A stretch of 64,000 nucleotides of DNA from Actinomycetota bacterium. Lineage in GTDB: Bacteria > Actinomycetota > Actinomycetes > JACCUZ01. The position numbers and the translations under genes were made by a program. Location of the stretch: the NCBI GenBank assembly GCA_030841035.1, contig JAVEDI010000055.1, positions 41,030 to 105,029 on the forward strand, written 5' to 3'. The notes below the pieces were generated by a model. The model was not told the DNA's origin, ran no database searches, and worked only from the letters and a program-made list of their open reading frames with translations. Below, piece after piece: positions 34,707-43,959 of the stretch (position 1 is its first letter; each line of letters begins with the position of its first letter).

Positions 34707-36811
34707 CACGACGACCCCGCCCGGCTCCCGCGCAGCGCCGCGGCGCCGTGATCGCCGTGCTCGTGCTGGCCGTCCTGGCCGTGCTCTCCGCCGCCGTACC
34801 CACCGCCGGGGCGGCGCAGGCCGCCGCCCCGCTCGCCACCATCACCGTCGACGGCCTCGAGCCGACCATCGCGACACCGGGCGGCCAGCTGCAGGTCACC
34901 GGCGAGGTCCGCAGCGGCCGCGAGCGGCTGCGCGGCGTGCGCGTCGCGCTGCGGCTGTCCCGTACGCCGGTCAACAGCCGCGCGGAGCTCGACGGCGTCG
35001 CCTCCGGCCTGACCACCGGCAAGGACGGCGACGTCGTCGCCAGCCAGCAGATGAGCGACCTGTCCTCGGGGGGGTCGGCGGGCTTCGACCTCACGAAGCC
35101 GCTCGACTCCCTCGACTCGCTCACGGACTTCGGGGTCTACGTGCTGTCGGTCGAGGTCACGGCGCGGCACCGCACCGGCGAAGGCCGGGTGGGCATCGTG
35201 CGCACCTTCCTGCCCTGGGTGCCGCGCACCCGGGACTTCCGGCCGACGCCGTTCGTCTGGGCCTGGCCGCTGGTCAGCCACCCGGCCCGGCAGGCCGACG
35301 GGCGGTACGCCGACGACCGGCTCGCCGCCGAGATGGCCGAGGGTGGTCGGCTGAGCCGGCTGACCGCCGCCGGGTCCCAGCTCAGCGCGAGGATGCCGGT
35401 GACCTGGGCCGTCGACCCCGACCTGCTGGACAGCGCGAGCGACATGAGCAACGGCTACCGGATCAGCGACTTCGGGCGCGCCGTTGCCGGCACCGGGGCG
35501 GCACCGGCCGCGCAGTGGCTCGCGCAGGTGCGGGGGGCGACCGCCGGCCAGGACGTGCTGGCCCTGCCGTACGCCGACCCCGACCTGTCGGCGCTGCGAC
35601 ACGTGGGCCTCTCGGCCGACGTGTCGGCGGCGCGCACCCTGGGCGCGCAGCGCGCCGCCGCCCTGCTGGGCCGGCCGGTGACCAGCGACGTGGCGTGGCC
35701 GGCCGACGGCTTCGCGGACCGGCGCACGCTGGGCCTGCTGCACCAGCAGGGCGACGAGGCTGTCGTCCTCGACGGCGCGGCGCAGCCGACCCGCCTGGAG
35801 CTGAACTACACCGCCACGGGGCGCAGCGTGGTCGGCACGACGACCGGATCGATGACCGGACTGCTCGCCGACCCCGGCCTGACCGGACTGCTCGCCAGCC
35901 GCGACGGCGCTCCCGTGCTCGCGGCCCAGCGGTTCCTGGCCGAGACCGCCATGATCACCGCAGAGCTGCCGAGCTCCGGTGCGGAGCGGGTCATCCTCAT
36001 CGCCCCGCCGCGGCGGTGGGACCCCCCTCAGGCCTTCCTCGACCGGCTGGTCGCCGGTGCCGCCTCGGCCCCCTGGATCAGCGGCACGTCGCTGGCCACC
36101 ATGCGCTCGGCCTCGCCGGGTGAGGTGGAGCGGCGCGGGGTCCACTACCCCGCCTCCCGGCGCAGGGCCGAGCTGCCGCGCTCCTACCTGGCGGCGGTCA
36201 AGACCCAGCACGAGCGGATCCGGCTGTTCCTCGGCGTGCTGCCGCCAGCCGACCGTGCGGCCGTCCAGCCCAACCTGCACACCTCGGTCTTCCGCCTCGA
36301 GTCCAGCTGGTGGCGCGGGCGCGAGACGCGGGTCAACCGCATCAGCAACGACCAGTCCTTCCTGGCCGACCAGCTCACCAGCATCCGGGTGCAGCCGGGC
36401 AGCTACACCCTCGGCAGCAAGAGCGGGTCCCTGCCGCTGACCATCTCCAACGGCACCGACCACCGGGTGATCGTCGTCCTGCGCCTCGATCCCGAGAACC
36501 GCCGGCTCCGGCTGCGAGAGCCGGCCAAGCCCATCCCGGTGGCGCCGCGGCGCAAGGTCCAGGTCGACGTGGGGGCCACCGCCGTGGCCGGCGGCACGGT
36601 CGTCGTCGACGCCGCGCTGGACACCGTCGACGGGATGGCGCTCTCGACCGCTCCGGTGAAGCTGACCATCCAGATCACCCAGATCGGCACCGTCGCGCTG
36701 ATCATCACGCTGAGCGCGGCGGGGGTCCTGTTCCTGGCCGCGGCCGTCCGGGTCGGACGGCGGCTGCTGGCCGCGCGACGTACGCCGACCGGGCCGCGGG
36801 GGGCGCCGTGA
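34703..36811 (+). CDS. DUF6049 family secreted/membrane protein
   Basis: Large protein (702 aa) always found upstream of murJ in actinobacteria. An N-terminal signal-like segment ([23 protein letters not shown], about 17-39) and a C-terminal membrane helix (about 665-690, [19 protein letters not shown]) imply a large extracytoplasmic domain anchored at its end by a short basic tail. The interior shows Ig-like beta segments but no catalytic motif that I recognise. The GTG start overlaps the Nudix stop, and the stop overlaps murJ (GTGA), so it is translationally coupled to the lipid II flippase and probably works in envelope assembly. Confidence 0.85.
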   Translation: MTRRPRPAPAQRRGAVIAVLVLAVLAVLSAAVPTAGAAQAAAPLATITVDGLEPTIATPGGQLQVTGEVRSGRERLRGVRVALRLSRTPVNSRAELDGVASGLTTGKDGDVVASQQMSDLSSGGSAGFDLTKPLDSLDSLTDFGVYVLSVEVTARHRTGEGRVGIVRTFLPWVPRTRDFRPTPFVWAWPLVSHPARQADGRYADDRLAAEMAEGGRLSRLTAAGSQLSARMPVTWAVDPDLLDSASDMSNGYRISDFGRAVAGTGAAPAAQWLAQVRGATAGQDVLALPYADPDLSALRHVGLSADVSAARTLGAQRAAALLGRPVTSDVAWPADGFADRRTLGLLHQQGDEAVVLDGAAQPTRLELNYTATGRSVVGTTTGSMTGLLADPGLTGLLASRDGAPVLAAQRFLAETAMITAELPSSGAERVILIAPPRRWDPPQAFLDRLVAGAASAPWISGTSLATMRSASPGEVERRGVHYPASRRRAELPRSYLAAVKTQHERIRLFLGVLPPADRAAVQPNLHTSVFRLESSWWRGRETRVNRISNDQSFLADQLTSIRVQPGSYTLGSKSGSLPLTISNGTDHRVIVVLRLDPENRRLRLREPAKPIPVAPRRKVQVDVGATAVAGGTVVVDAALDTVDGMALSTAPVKLTIQITQIGTVALIITLSAAGVLFLAAAVRVGRRLLAARRTPTGPRGAP

Positions 36812-38454
36812 GCCACGCGGACGCCGCGGCGTCCGACGGCGGGCTGCTGCGCAGCAGCAGCGTGATGGCAGTGGGTACGGCGCTCTCGCGGGTCCTGGGC
36901 TTCGTCCGCAGCGCCGTCCTCGCGGCGGCGATCGGCATCGGCGTCACCGCCGACACCTTCGGCGTGGCCAACACCATCCCGAACATCCTCTACATCCTGC
37001 TGGCCGGCGGCGTGCTCAACGCGGTGTTCGTGCCGCAGGTGGTCCGCGCGATGCAGCAGCCCGACGGCGGTCGCGCCTACACCGACCGTCTGCTGACCCT
37101 GGCGGGCGCCGTGCTCGCGGTGGTGACCCTCGTGGCGACCCTGGCCGCGCCGTTGGTGGTGCGGGTGTACGCCGGCGGCAAGTGGACCGCCGAGGACATG
37201 GCGGTGGCCACGGCGTTCACCTTCTGGTGCCTGCCGCAGATCTTCTTCTACGGCCTGTACACGCTGATCGGGCAGGTGCTCAACGCCCGCGGCAGCTTCG
37301 GCCCGATGATGTGGGCACCGATCGTCAACAACCTGGTCGCCATCGCCGGCGGCCTGCTGTTCCTCGCGCTGTTCAGCGTCGACTTCCTCGACCCGTCGAC
37401 GCTGGGTCCCGGTGCCATCGCGCTGCTCGGAGGCAGCGCGACCCTCGGGGTGGTGCTGCAGGCGCTCGTGCTGCTGCCGGTGCTGCGCCGCACCGGCTTC
37501 GGCTGGAGCCCGCGCTGGGACTTCCGCGGCCAGGGCCTGGGCAAGGCGGGCGACCTGGCCAAGTGGACGCTGCTGTTCGTGCTGGTCAACCAGCTCGCCT
37601 ACGTGGTGATCGTCCGGCTGGCGACCAACGCCGGCAAGGCGGCGGCCGTGGTCGCCGGGCAGGGCGCCGGCGGCTACGTGACCTACAGCAACGCCTACCT
37701 GATCTTCATCCTGCCGCACTCGGTCCTCACCGTCTCGATCGTGACCGGCCTGCTTCCGCGGATGAGCCGGGCCGCTGCCGACGGGCGGCTGGGCGACCTG
37801 CGCGAGGACCTGTCCACCGGCTGGCGGCTCTGCGCGGTCGGCACGGTGCTCGTCGCCGCCGGCTACCTGGCCCTCGGCCCCGACCTCACCCGCGTGCTGT
37901 TCGCTGCCAACGTCTCCACCGAGGACGCCCGGTTCGTCGGCCTGGTCACGGCCGCGTTCGCGCTCGGCCTGCCGGCGTTCTCCGCGCAGTACGTCGCCCT
38001 GCGCGCCTTCTACGCCCTGGAGGACACCCGCACGCCGTTCTTCCTGCAGGCCGCGATCGCCGCGACGAACGTGGCCCTGGCCCTGGCGGCGTACGCCGTG
38101 GCCCCGTTGCGGTGGAAGGTCGTGGCCCTCGCGCTCGCCTACTCTGCGACGTACGCCGTCGGCCTCGCCCTGAGCACCGCGGTGCTGCGCCGCCGTCTCG
38201 GCGGCGTCGACGGCCCGCGGGTCGTGCGGGCCTATGTCCGGCTGGTCGCGGCGGTGGCGCTGCCGGCCCTGGCGGCCTGGGGCGTCGCCCGGCTGGTGGC
38301 CGATCGGGTGGGCGTCGACCTCGTCGCCTCGCTGACGGCGCTGGCCGCCGGCGGTCTGGTGCTCGTCGGCGGCTTCCTGGCCGGTGCGCGCCTGTTGCGC
38401 ATCCCGGAGGTGGCCGCGCTGACCTCGACGGTGCGCGGGCGCCTCGGCCGGTAG
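36808..38454 (+). CDS. murJ: Lipid II flippase MurJ
   Basis: Polytopic membrane protein (548 aa, about 14 helices) of the MOP superfamily that flips lipid II across the membrane. RSSSVMAVGTALSRVLGFVRSAVLAAAIG is the conserved first segment with key Arg residues, and TFGVANTIPNILYILLAGGVLNAVFVPQVVRA follows. The last two helices fill the C-terminus, and the protein ends in GRLGR. Mycobacterial MviN carries a fused cytosolic pseudokinase and extracellular domain; here those parts are a separate gene about 680 nt downstream. Start GTG overlaps the DUF6049 stop. Confidence 0.93.
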   Translation: MSHADAAASDGGLLRSSSVMAVGTALSRVLGFVRSAVLAAAIGIGVTADTFGVANTIPNILYILLAGGVLNAVFVPQVVRAMQQPDGGRAYTDRLLTLAGAVLAVVTLVATLAAPLVVRVYAGGKWTAEDMAVATAFTFWCLPQIFFYGLYTLIGQVLNARGSFGPMMWAPIVNNLVAIAGGLLFLALFSVDFLDPSTLGPGAIALLGGSATLGVVLQALVLLPVLRRTGFGWSPRWDFRGQGLGKAGDLAKWTLLFVLVNQLAYVVIVRLATNAGKAAAVVAGQGAGGYVTYSNAYLIFILPHSVLTVSIVTGLLPRMSRAAADGRLGDLREDLSTGWRLCAVGTVLVAAGYLALGPDLTRVLFAANVSTEDARFVGLVTAAFALGLPAFSAQYVALRAFYALEDTRTPFFLQAAIAATNVALALAAYAVAPLRWKVVALALAYSATYAVGLALSTAVLRRRLGGVDGPRVVRAYVRLVAAVALPALAAWGVARLVADRVGVDLVASLTALAAGGLVLVGGFLAGARLLRIPEVAALTSTVRGRLGR

Positions 38455-38499
38455 ACCCGCGACGCTCAAGCCCCGGCCCGGGAGAGCCGATTCCACAGC

Positions 38500-38943
38500 A
38501 TGCTCGGTTGCCCACCACCCGCACGCCACGAGCCGCTGCTGCGCCGCCCCACCCCGGGCGACGAGCGCGGCGACGTCCTGATGAGCTGGCTGGTCAAGAT
38601 CTCGGTCGTGCTGGGGGTGGTGGGTATCGCGCTGTTCGATGCGATCTCCGTGGGGAGCACGGTGGCGACCGTGACCGATCAGGGCAACTACGCCGCGCGG
38701 CAGGCCTCCGAGGTGTGGCTGCAGGACAAGAACCTGCAGGCCGCCTACGACGCCGCGGTCGCGGCGGCCGACCAGGAGAACCCGGCGAACAGGGTGGCGA
38801 CCAAGGACTTCCGGGTCGACGAGGACGGCACCGTGCACCTGACGGTCTCGCGGACCGCGAAGACCATCGTCATCCGGCGGATCGGGCCCATCGAGAAGTG
38901 GGCGCACGTGTCCCGGACGGCCGAGGGGCGTAGCGTCGGATGA
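38500..38943 (+). CDS. Small single-pass membrane protein of unknown function
   Basis: Unrecognised protein of 147 aa between murJ and the pseudokinase gene. One hydrophobic helix (LVKISVVLGVVGIALFDAI, about residues 31-49) is followed by a hydrophilic domain with SVGSTVATVTDQGNYAARQASEVW and a beta-rich end (EDGTVHLTVSRTAKTIVIRRI). The helix start and small polar residues after it recall TadE/pilin-like secreted proteins, but the match is weak. The start is uncertain: ATG at 38500 gives a GC-rich coding pattern upstream, while ATG at 38581 would begin just before the helix. Confidence 0.6.
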   Translation: MLGCPPPARHEPLLRRPTPGDERGDVLMSWLVKISVVLGVVGIALFDAISVGSTVATVTDQGNYAARQASEVWLQDKNLQAAYDAAVAAADQENPANRVATKDFRVDEDGTVHLTVSRTAKTIVIRRIGPIEKWAHVSRTAEGRSVG

Positions 38944-39024
38944 GTTCCCCTGCCGACGGCCCGCACGACGGCCGTAGGCGGCCATCACCAGGCGTGACCC
39001 GCACGCCGGTGGGTAAGTCGCCAC

Positions 39025-39030
39025 CTAGCA
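39025..39030 (+). promoter_or_regulatory. Possible -10 box before the pseudokinase gene
   Basis: TAGCAT in a stretch that reads as non-coding, about 105 nt before the GTG at 39135. It argues against the alternative ATG at 38940. Confidence 0.35.
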
Positions 39031-39134
39031 TGGTGCCCAGCGCGGCCGTCCACCCGGACGACCGGGCGTCGTCAACATCGCAGTGGCCTGCCGGTCCCAC
39101 GGTCCGGCTGGCAGGTACAGAACCGAGGAGTGTC

Positions 39135-40637
39135 GTGTCCGCGCCCCACGCGCTCGAGCCGGGCACCCGGCTGGTCGACCGCTACCGGCTCGACGAGCAG
39201 ATCGGGCGCGCCGAGGACACCACCTACTGGCGCGCCCAGGACGAGCTGCTGGACCGAGCCGTCGGCGTCTGCCTGCTGCAGGGGGACGACGCCGGTGCCC
39301 AGCGGGTGCTCGGCGCCGCCCGGCGGGCCGCCGCCGTCACCGATCCGCGGTTCCTGCGCGTGCTCGACGCCAACGAGACCGACGGCGTGGTCTACGTCGT
39401 GAGCGAGTGGGTGTCGGCGACCAACCTCGCCGCGCTGCTGAAGGGCCGGGTGCTGCCGGCCGACCAGGCCCGTGACCTGGCGCTGGAGGTGGCGGGCGCG
39501 CTGGAGGCCGCACACCAGGAGGGGCTGGCCCACCTCTGCCTGACCCCCGAGCACGTCCTGCGCACCTCGCACGGCCAGATCAAGGTGGCCGGGCTCGCCG
39601 TCGACGCCGCCGTGCACGGGCTCAGCGGCGCCGACGGAGCCGAGGCCGCCGCCCGGGACACCCGCGGCGTGGCCGCCCTGCTGTACGCCGCCCTCACCGG
39701 GCGCTGGCCGGGCGCCGAGCCCAGCGAGGTGGCTCCTGCACCGCACGACGCCGGCCGGCTGTGCAGCCCGCGGCAGGTGAAGGCCGGCGTACCCGACGAC
39801 CTGGACACCCTCATCGCGGTCACGCTCGACGCCGGCCCGCGCCACCACAGCCACGACGACCCCGGGCCGGCGCGCACCCCCGGGGAGCTGAGCCGTCGGC
39901 TCACCGCGACGCTGGCCACTAGCAAGATCCCGGTGGTCCGGCCCCCCGCCGACGCCGAGGGCGACACGCCGCCGCCGTACCGCAACGGGCCGTACATCGC
40001 GACGTACGACGAGGAGGGTCCCCGACGCGGTCGGCTGGCCGGCCGCGCCGCGTACGTGCTGGTGGGGCTCGTCCTGCTGGTCGGTCTCGGCCTGGCGGGC
40101 TGGCAGCTCGCGACGACCGGCCTCGGTGGGGTCGGCGGGCGCAGCACGTCCGGCGCCACCACCTCGCCCAGCACCACCTCCGCGGCGCAGGCCAAGCCCC
40201 TCACGGTCGCCGGGGCGGTGGGGTTCGACCCCGAGGGGGACGGCGAGGAGAACACCGACCGTGCCGACCGGGCCATCGACGGCGACCCGGCCACGGCCTG
40301 GACGACGAAGACCTACTTCCAGCAGCTCGGCCCGGGCGGCATCAAGAAGGGCGTCGGGCTGCTGCTGGACCTCGGCTCCCGCCAGGACGTCGCGTCGGTG
40401 ACCGTGCACGTCGACGGCGAGCCGGCGCGGCTGCAGGTGAGGCTGGGCGACAACGCCGGCACGCAGCTGGCTGACTTCGAACGGGCGGCCGAGGTCACCG
40501 GGCGGGGTGGCACGGCGACCGCCCGGCTGGCCTCGCCGCAGCGGGCGCGCTATGTGCTGCTGTGGTTCACCGAGCTGCCCCAGCAGGGCGCCTCGGCGTT
40601 CAAGGCCTCGATCAGCGAGGTCACGGTACGCGGCTGA
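39135..40637 (+). CDS. Membrane-anchored pseudokinase with discoidin-like extracellular domain
   Basis: Protein of 500 aa. Residues 10-250 fold as a Ser/Thr kinase, but the nucleotide loop is degenerate (IGRAEDTTYWRAQD) and the catalytic HRD is replaced by AHLCLTPEHVL with no catalytic Asp. One membrane helix (about 305-325, AYVLVGLVLLVGLGLAGW) and a linker lead to an F5/8-type beta-sandwich (FDPEGDGEENTDRADRAIDGDPATAWTT). It corresponds to the C-terminal part of mycobacterial MviN, whose pseudokinase is phosphorylated by PknB and binds FhaA to restrain peptidoglycan synthesis. GTG at 39135 follows GAGGAG by 4 nt. Confidence 0.83.
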   Translation: MSAPHALEPGTRLVDRYRLDEQIGRAEDTTYWRAQDELLDRAVGVCLLQGDDAGAQRVLGAARRAAAVTDPRFLRVLDANETDGVVYVVSEWVSATNLAALLKGRVLPADQARDLALEVAGALEAAHQEGLAHLCLTPEHVLRTSHGQIKVAGLAVDAAVHGLSGADGAEAAARDTRGVAALLYAALTGRWPGAEPSEVAPAPHDAGRLCSPRQVKAGVPDDLDTLIAVTLDAGPRHHSHDDPGPARTPGELSRRLTATLATSKIPVVRPPADAEGDTPPPYRNGPYIATYDEEGPRRGRLAGRAAYVLVGLVLLVGLGLAGWQLATTGLGGVGGRSTSGATTSPSTTSAAQAKPLTVAGAVGFDPEGDGEENTDRADRAIDGDPATAWTTKTYFQQLGPGGIKKGVGLLLDLGSRQDVASVTVHVDGEPARLQVRLGDNAGTQLADFERAAEVTGRGGTATARLASPQRARYVLLWFTELPQQGASAFKASISEVTVRG

Positions 40638-40679
40638 GCGGGCACGGCCGGTTGTCGGCCTGCCGGTGCGGCGGGGACC

Positions 40680-40685
40680 TACGCT
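40680..40685 (+). promoter_or_regulatory. -10 box of leaderless sigM
   Basis: TACGCT followed by 7 nt and then the GTG at 40693. Confidence 0.5.
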
Positions 40686-40692
40686 GGCGGGC

Positions 40693-41346
40693 GTGAGCAC
40701 CCGGCCCGAGGACTCGGACGCGGCGCTGCTGCGCGCGCATGCCGACGGGGACGTCGACGCGTTCGCCGAGGTGGTCCGCCGTCACCGCGACCGGCTGTGG
40801 GCTGTGGCGCTGCGGACGCTGGCCGACCGGGAGGAGGCGGCCGACGCCCTGCAGGACGCGCTGGTCTCGGCCTTCCGGGCCAGCCGGGGCACCACGGCCG
40901 GAACCGGGACGCTGCCCGGCGCCGCCTTCCGCGGGGAGGCGGCCGTGACCACCTGGCTGCACCGGATCGTCGTCAACGCCTGCCTCGACCGGGTACGCCG
41001 GCGGGCCGCGCGGCCCGCGGACCCGTTGCCGGAGCACGACGTGGCGGACCGCGGTCCGGACCGGCTCGCCCAGCGCGAGCTCGCGCTCGACCTGGACGCC
41101 GCGCTGCGCACCCTGCCCGCCGAGCAGCGCGCCGCGCTGGTCCTCGTCGACATGTACGGCTGGCCGGTCGAGGACGCGGCCGAGGTGCTCGGGTGCGCGC
41201 CGGGCACGGTCAAGAGCCGCTGCTCGCGCGGTCGCGCCCGACTGCTCACGCTGCTGCGCCCCACGGAGGGGAACCCGGCCGCCTCCCCCGGCGTCCCAGT
41301 GACGCCTCCTCCCCCCACCACGCCGGAGGGAGGTGCCCGACGATGA
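40693..41346 (+). CDS. sigM: ECF RNA polymerase sigma factor, SigM-like
   Basis: Extracytoplasmic-function sigma factor (217 aa). Region 2 ([42 protein letters not shown]) reads the -10 element, and region 4 ([47 protein letters not shown]) reads the -35. It lies beside murJ and trxB as sigM does in mycobacteria. The next gene, overlapping by ATGA, encodes a zinc-containing membrane anti-sigma, so it is probably held inactive until an envelope or redox signal arrives. GTG at 40693 has a TACGCT box 7 nt upstream. Whether it reads the GGAAT promoter of trxB is an open question. Confidence 0.92.
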   Translation: MSTRPEDSDAALLRAHADGDVDAFAEVVRRHRDRLWAVALRTLADREEAADALQDALVSAFRASRGTTAGTGTLPGAAFRGEAAVTTWLHRIVVNACLDRVRRRAARPADPLPEHDVADRGPDRLAQRELALDLDAALRTLPAEQRAALVLVDMYGWPVEDAAEVLGCAPGTVKSRCSRGRARLLTLLRPTEGNPAASPGVPVTPPPPTTPEGGARR

Positions 41347-42233
41347 CGCCCCCAGACCCGCCCCAGGAGCACCCCCTGACCCCCGACGGCACCGCTGCGC
41401 ACCTCGACGACGACCGGCTGGCCGACCTCGACGAGGGCCTCCTCCAGCGCGACGCCGCCGTCGCGGCCCGGTCCCACCTCGAGCGCTGCGCCCGGTGCCG
41501 CGCCCGGCAGGGCGACCTGAGCGCGCTGCGCGCCGACCTCGCCGACCTCGCCGGGCTCGCCCAGCAGCCGCTGCCCGACGACGTGGCCGCCCGCCTCGAC
41601 ACGGCACTGGCCGCGGAGGCCGGCAGCGACGCTCGTCCCTCGTCGGTGACGGTCGTCCCGAGCCTGCCGCAGCAGCAGCGCCGGGACCGGTCGCGGTGGG
41701 GCAGCGGGCTGGTGCAGGCAGCCGCGGTGCTGGTCGTCCTGCTGGCCCTCGGCGGCGTGGGTTACTCCCTGATCACCTCCGGCGGCGGCAACGGGGTCTC
41801 CACCGCCGGCTCGGCGGCCTCGGACAGCGCCGGCAAGGCCGGCGAGCGGGGCTCGGCGACCGGCGGCACCCCGACCGTCGTACGGTCCGGCCGCGACTAC
41901 ACCGCCACGACGCTGGGCTCCGCCCTCACCGCGGTCATCGCCCGACGCCCGGCCGCAGCAGCGAACGGCGACTCGCCGCCGAGCGCCGCGGGGAGCTCGC
42001 CGGAGACCGGCTCCGCGCTGCTGTCCTCGCCGGCGGCGCTGGACGCCTGCGTCGCAGGCCTCGGCTACACCACGCCCGCGCTGGGCGTGGACCTCGCGAC
42101 GTTCCAGGGCAAGCCCGCCGCCGTTGTCGTGGTGCCCACCGAGGACGACCCCACCCACGTCGACGTGTACGCCGTCGCACCCAGCTGCCCGCCGAACGAG
42201 TTCCTGGCCTTCTCGAGGGTCGCGCGGCGCTGA
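41343..42233 (+). CDS. Zinc-binding (HxxxCxxC) transmembrane anti-sigma factor
   Basis: Protein of 296 aa, partner of the upstream ECF sigma. The cytoplasmic N-terminal domain has [29 protein letters not shown], with the zinc motif HLERCARC (HxxxCxxC, about residues 45-52). One membrane helix follows (about 122-144, [19 protein letters not shown]), then a Gly/Ser-rich linker and an extracytoplasmic domain of about 120 residues with two cysteines ([18 protein letters not shown]) that could form a disulfide. ATG overlaps the sigma stop. The two outer cysteines suggest redox or envelope sensing, which is inference. Confidence 0.87.
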   Translation: MTPPDPPQEHPLTPDGTAAHLDDDRLADLDEGLLQRDAAVAARSHLERCARCRARQGDLSALRADLADLAGLAQQPLPDDVAARLDTALAAEAGSDARPSSVTVVPSLPQQQRRDRSRWGSGLVQAAAVLVVLLALGGVGYSLITSGGGNGVSTAGSAASDSAGKAGERGSATGGTPTVVRSGRDYTATTLGSALTAVIARRPAAAANGDSPPSAAGSSPETGSALLSSPAALDACVAGLGYTTPALGVDLATFQGKPAAVVVVPTEDDPTHVDVYAVAPSCPPNEFLAFSRVARR

Positions 42234-42242
42234 CCCGGGTAG

Positions 42243-42268
42243 GGAATGTGGCGCCCCTAGGATCGGTT
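42243..42268 (+). promoter_or_regulatory. SigR/SigH-type promoter of trxB-trxA
   Basis: GGAAT (42243-42247), exactly 18 nt, then GTT (42266-42268): the consensus for disulfide-stress sigma factors, as described for trxBA in Streptomyces. A vegetative-type -10 (TAGGAT, 42258-42263) overlaps it. The TrxB GTG is 36 nt downstream. Confidence 0.65.
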
Positions 42269-42304
42269 GACGCGTCCGTCCCGGACGATCTCGAGAGAGG
42301 CACC

Positions 42305-43303
42305 GTGTCCGTCGTGAACGCCCCCCGCAACGTCATCATCATCGGCTCCGGCCCGGCCGGGTACACCGCCGCGATCTACGCCGCGCGCGCCAACCTCGAG
42401 CCGCTGCTGTTCGAGGGTGCCGTGACGGCCGGCGGCGCGCTGATGAACACGACCGACGTCGAGAACTTCCCGGGTTTCCCGGAGGGCGTCATGGGCCCGG
42501 ACCTGATGGAGCAGCTGCGCAAGCAGGCCGAACGCTTCGGCGCCGAACTGGTCACCGACGACGTGACCGCGGTGGACCTGACCGGGGAGATCAAGGTCGT
42601 CACCGACGGCGCCGGGCAGCAGCACGAGGCCCGCGCGGTCATCGTGGCCACCGGCTCGGGGTACCGCGAGCTGGGGCTGCCCAACGAGAAGCGTCTGTCC
42701 GGGCACGGCGTCTCGTGGTGCGCGACCTGTGACGGCTTCTTCTTCCGCGACCAGGACATCGTGGTCGTCGGCGGTGGCGACACCGCGATGGAGGAGGCCA
42801 CCTTCCTCACCCGGTTCGCCCGCTCGGTGACCATCGTGCACCGTCGCGACACGCTGCGCGCCTCCAAGATCATGCAGGAGCGGGCGTTCGCCAATCCCAA
42901 GATCCGGTTCGCCTGGAACAGCGAGGTCGTCGACGCGATCGGCGAGGACAAGCTGAGCGGCGTACGGCTGCGCAACCTGGTCACCGGTGAGGAGTCCACG
43001 CTGGACGTGACCGGGTTGTTCATCGCGATCGGCCACGACCCGCGCAGCGAGCTGTTCGCCGGCCAGCTGCGCCGCGACGACGAGGGCTACCTGCTCGTCG
43101 ACGCGCCCTCGACCCGCACCAACGTGGTCGGCGTCTTCGCCTGCGGCGACGTGGTCGACCACATCTACCGGCAGGCGGTGACCGCTGCCGGCACCGGCTG
43201 CGCGGCGGCCCTGGACGCCGAGCGGTACCTCACCTCCCTCGAGGACGCCCTGGCCACCGGCGACCCCGCCCAGGCCGCTCAAGCCGTCAACGTGAGCGCA
43301 TGA
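42305..43303 (+). CDS. trxB: Thioredoxin reductase
   Basis: FAD/NADPH enzyme (332 aa) that reduces thioredoxin. The FAD site is [21 protein letters not shown], the redox disulfide is in [10 protein letters not shown], the NADPH site is [21 protein letters not shown], and the C-terminal FAD motif is [12 protein letters not shown] at 42305 has GAGAGAGG upstream. trxA follows 99 nt later in the same direction. The SigR-type promoter upstream predicts induction by thiol oxidation. The last 30 residues are a short Ala-rich tail, common in actinobacteria. Confidence 0.96.
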   Translation: MSVVNAPRNVIIIGSGPAGYTAAIYAARANLEPLLFEGAVTAGGALMNTTDVENFPGFPEGVMGPDLMEQLRKQAERFGAELVTDDVTAVDLTGEIKVVTDGAGQQHEARAVIVATGSGYRELGLPNEKRLSGHGVSWCATCDGFFFRDQDIVVVGGGDTAMEEATFLTRFARSVTIVHRRDTLRASKIMQERAFANPKIRFAWNSEVVDAIGEDKLSGVRLRNLVTGEESTLDVTGLFIAIGHDPRSELFAGQLRRDDEGYLLVDAPSTRTNVVGVFACGDVVDHIYRQAVTAAGTGCAAALDAERYLTSLEDALATGDPAQAAQAVNVSA

Positions 43304-43402
43304 CGCGCGCACGAACCCCCAAGTCCGGCCGAGCGGACGACCGCTGAGCCATCAGCTGTACCGAGCAGAGCCCTCCGACCAGCCACACCGAGAGGAAATC
43401 CC

Positions 43403-43729
43403 GTGGGCGCCAGCACCAAGTCCGTCACCGACGAGTCCTTCACTGCCGACGTGCTCGAGCACGACCTGCCAGTCCTGGTGGACTTCTGGGCCGAGTGGTG
43501 CGGACCGTGCCGCCAGGTCGCCCCGATCCTCGAGGAGATCGCCGGCGAGCACGCCGACAAGATCGTGATCGTCAAGCTCAACGTTGATGAGAACCCGGCG
43601 ATCGCCGCGCAGTACGGCATCACGTCGATCCCGACGATGAACGTCTACCAGGGTGGCGAGGTCGTGAAGACCATCGTGGGCGCCAAGCCCAAGGCGCTGC
43701 TGCTGAAGGACCTAGAGGCCTTCATCTAG
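43403..43729 (+). CDS. trxA: Thioredoxin
   Basis: Small dithiol protein (108 aa) with the active site WCGPC in LVDFWAEWCGPCRQVAPILEEIA, and the cis-Pro in ITSIPTMNVYQGG. It passes electrons from TrxB to ribonucleotide reductase, peroxiredoxins and other targets. The GTG at 43403 has GAGGAAA upstream. It follows trxB with a 99-nt gap and has a 53-bp palindrome 40 nt downstream. Everything is typical for the main cytoplasmic thioredoxin of actinobacteria. Confidence 0.96.
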   Translation: MGASTKSVTDESFTADVLEHDLPVLVDFWAEWCGPCRQVAPILEEIAGEHADKIVIVKLNVDENPAIAAQYGITSIPTMNVYQGGEVVKTIVGAKPKALLLKDLEAFI

Positions 43730-43769
43730 CCCCTTCCCCCGACCCGCGCCCCCCCGTCTTCCGTCTTCC

Positions 43770-43822
43770 GTGATCGTGAGGGAGAACGGCACCGAAACGG
43801 TGCCGGTTCCCCTCACGATCAC
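43770..43822. repeat. 53-bp palindrome family, copy 4
   Basis: The most symmetric copy: 13-bp outer arms, a GGCACCG/CGGTGCC inner stem and an AAA centre, with only 3 mismatches per 25-nt arm. It lies between trxA and cwlM, both on the plus strand, 40 nt after the trxA stop, where it could act as a terminator. Confidence 0.85.
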
Positions 43823-43865
43823 CGAGGGGGCGCGACGGAGAGCCTGATCGGGCGGCGTCCGGCGG

Positions 43866-43871
43866 TAGCAT
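43866..43871 (+). promoter_or_regulatory. Possible -10 box of cwlM
   Basis: TAGCAT about 90 nt before the cwlM start and 44 nt after the palindrome. Confidence 0.35.
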
Positions 43872-43959
43872 CGGGCCCGGTCCCCGTCGTGGGTCGTCGA
43901 CGTACGTACGACGGGCCGCTGTCCTGTCTCTCCCCGAGCCCACCGAGGAGTCCCACTCG

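Noticed and set aside
38940..39134. Upstream extension of the pseudokinase gene to the ATG at 38940 (ATGA overlap)
   Set aside because: The added 65 residues have poor third-position GC bias and contain a -10-like TAGCAT; the GTG at 39135 has GAGGAG and begins at the kinase fold.
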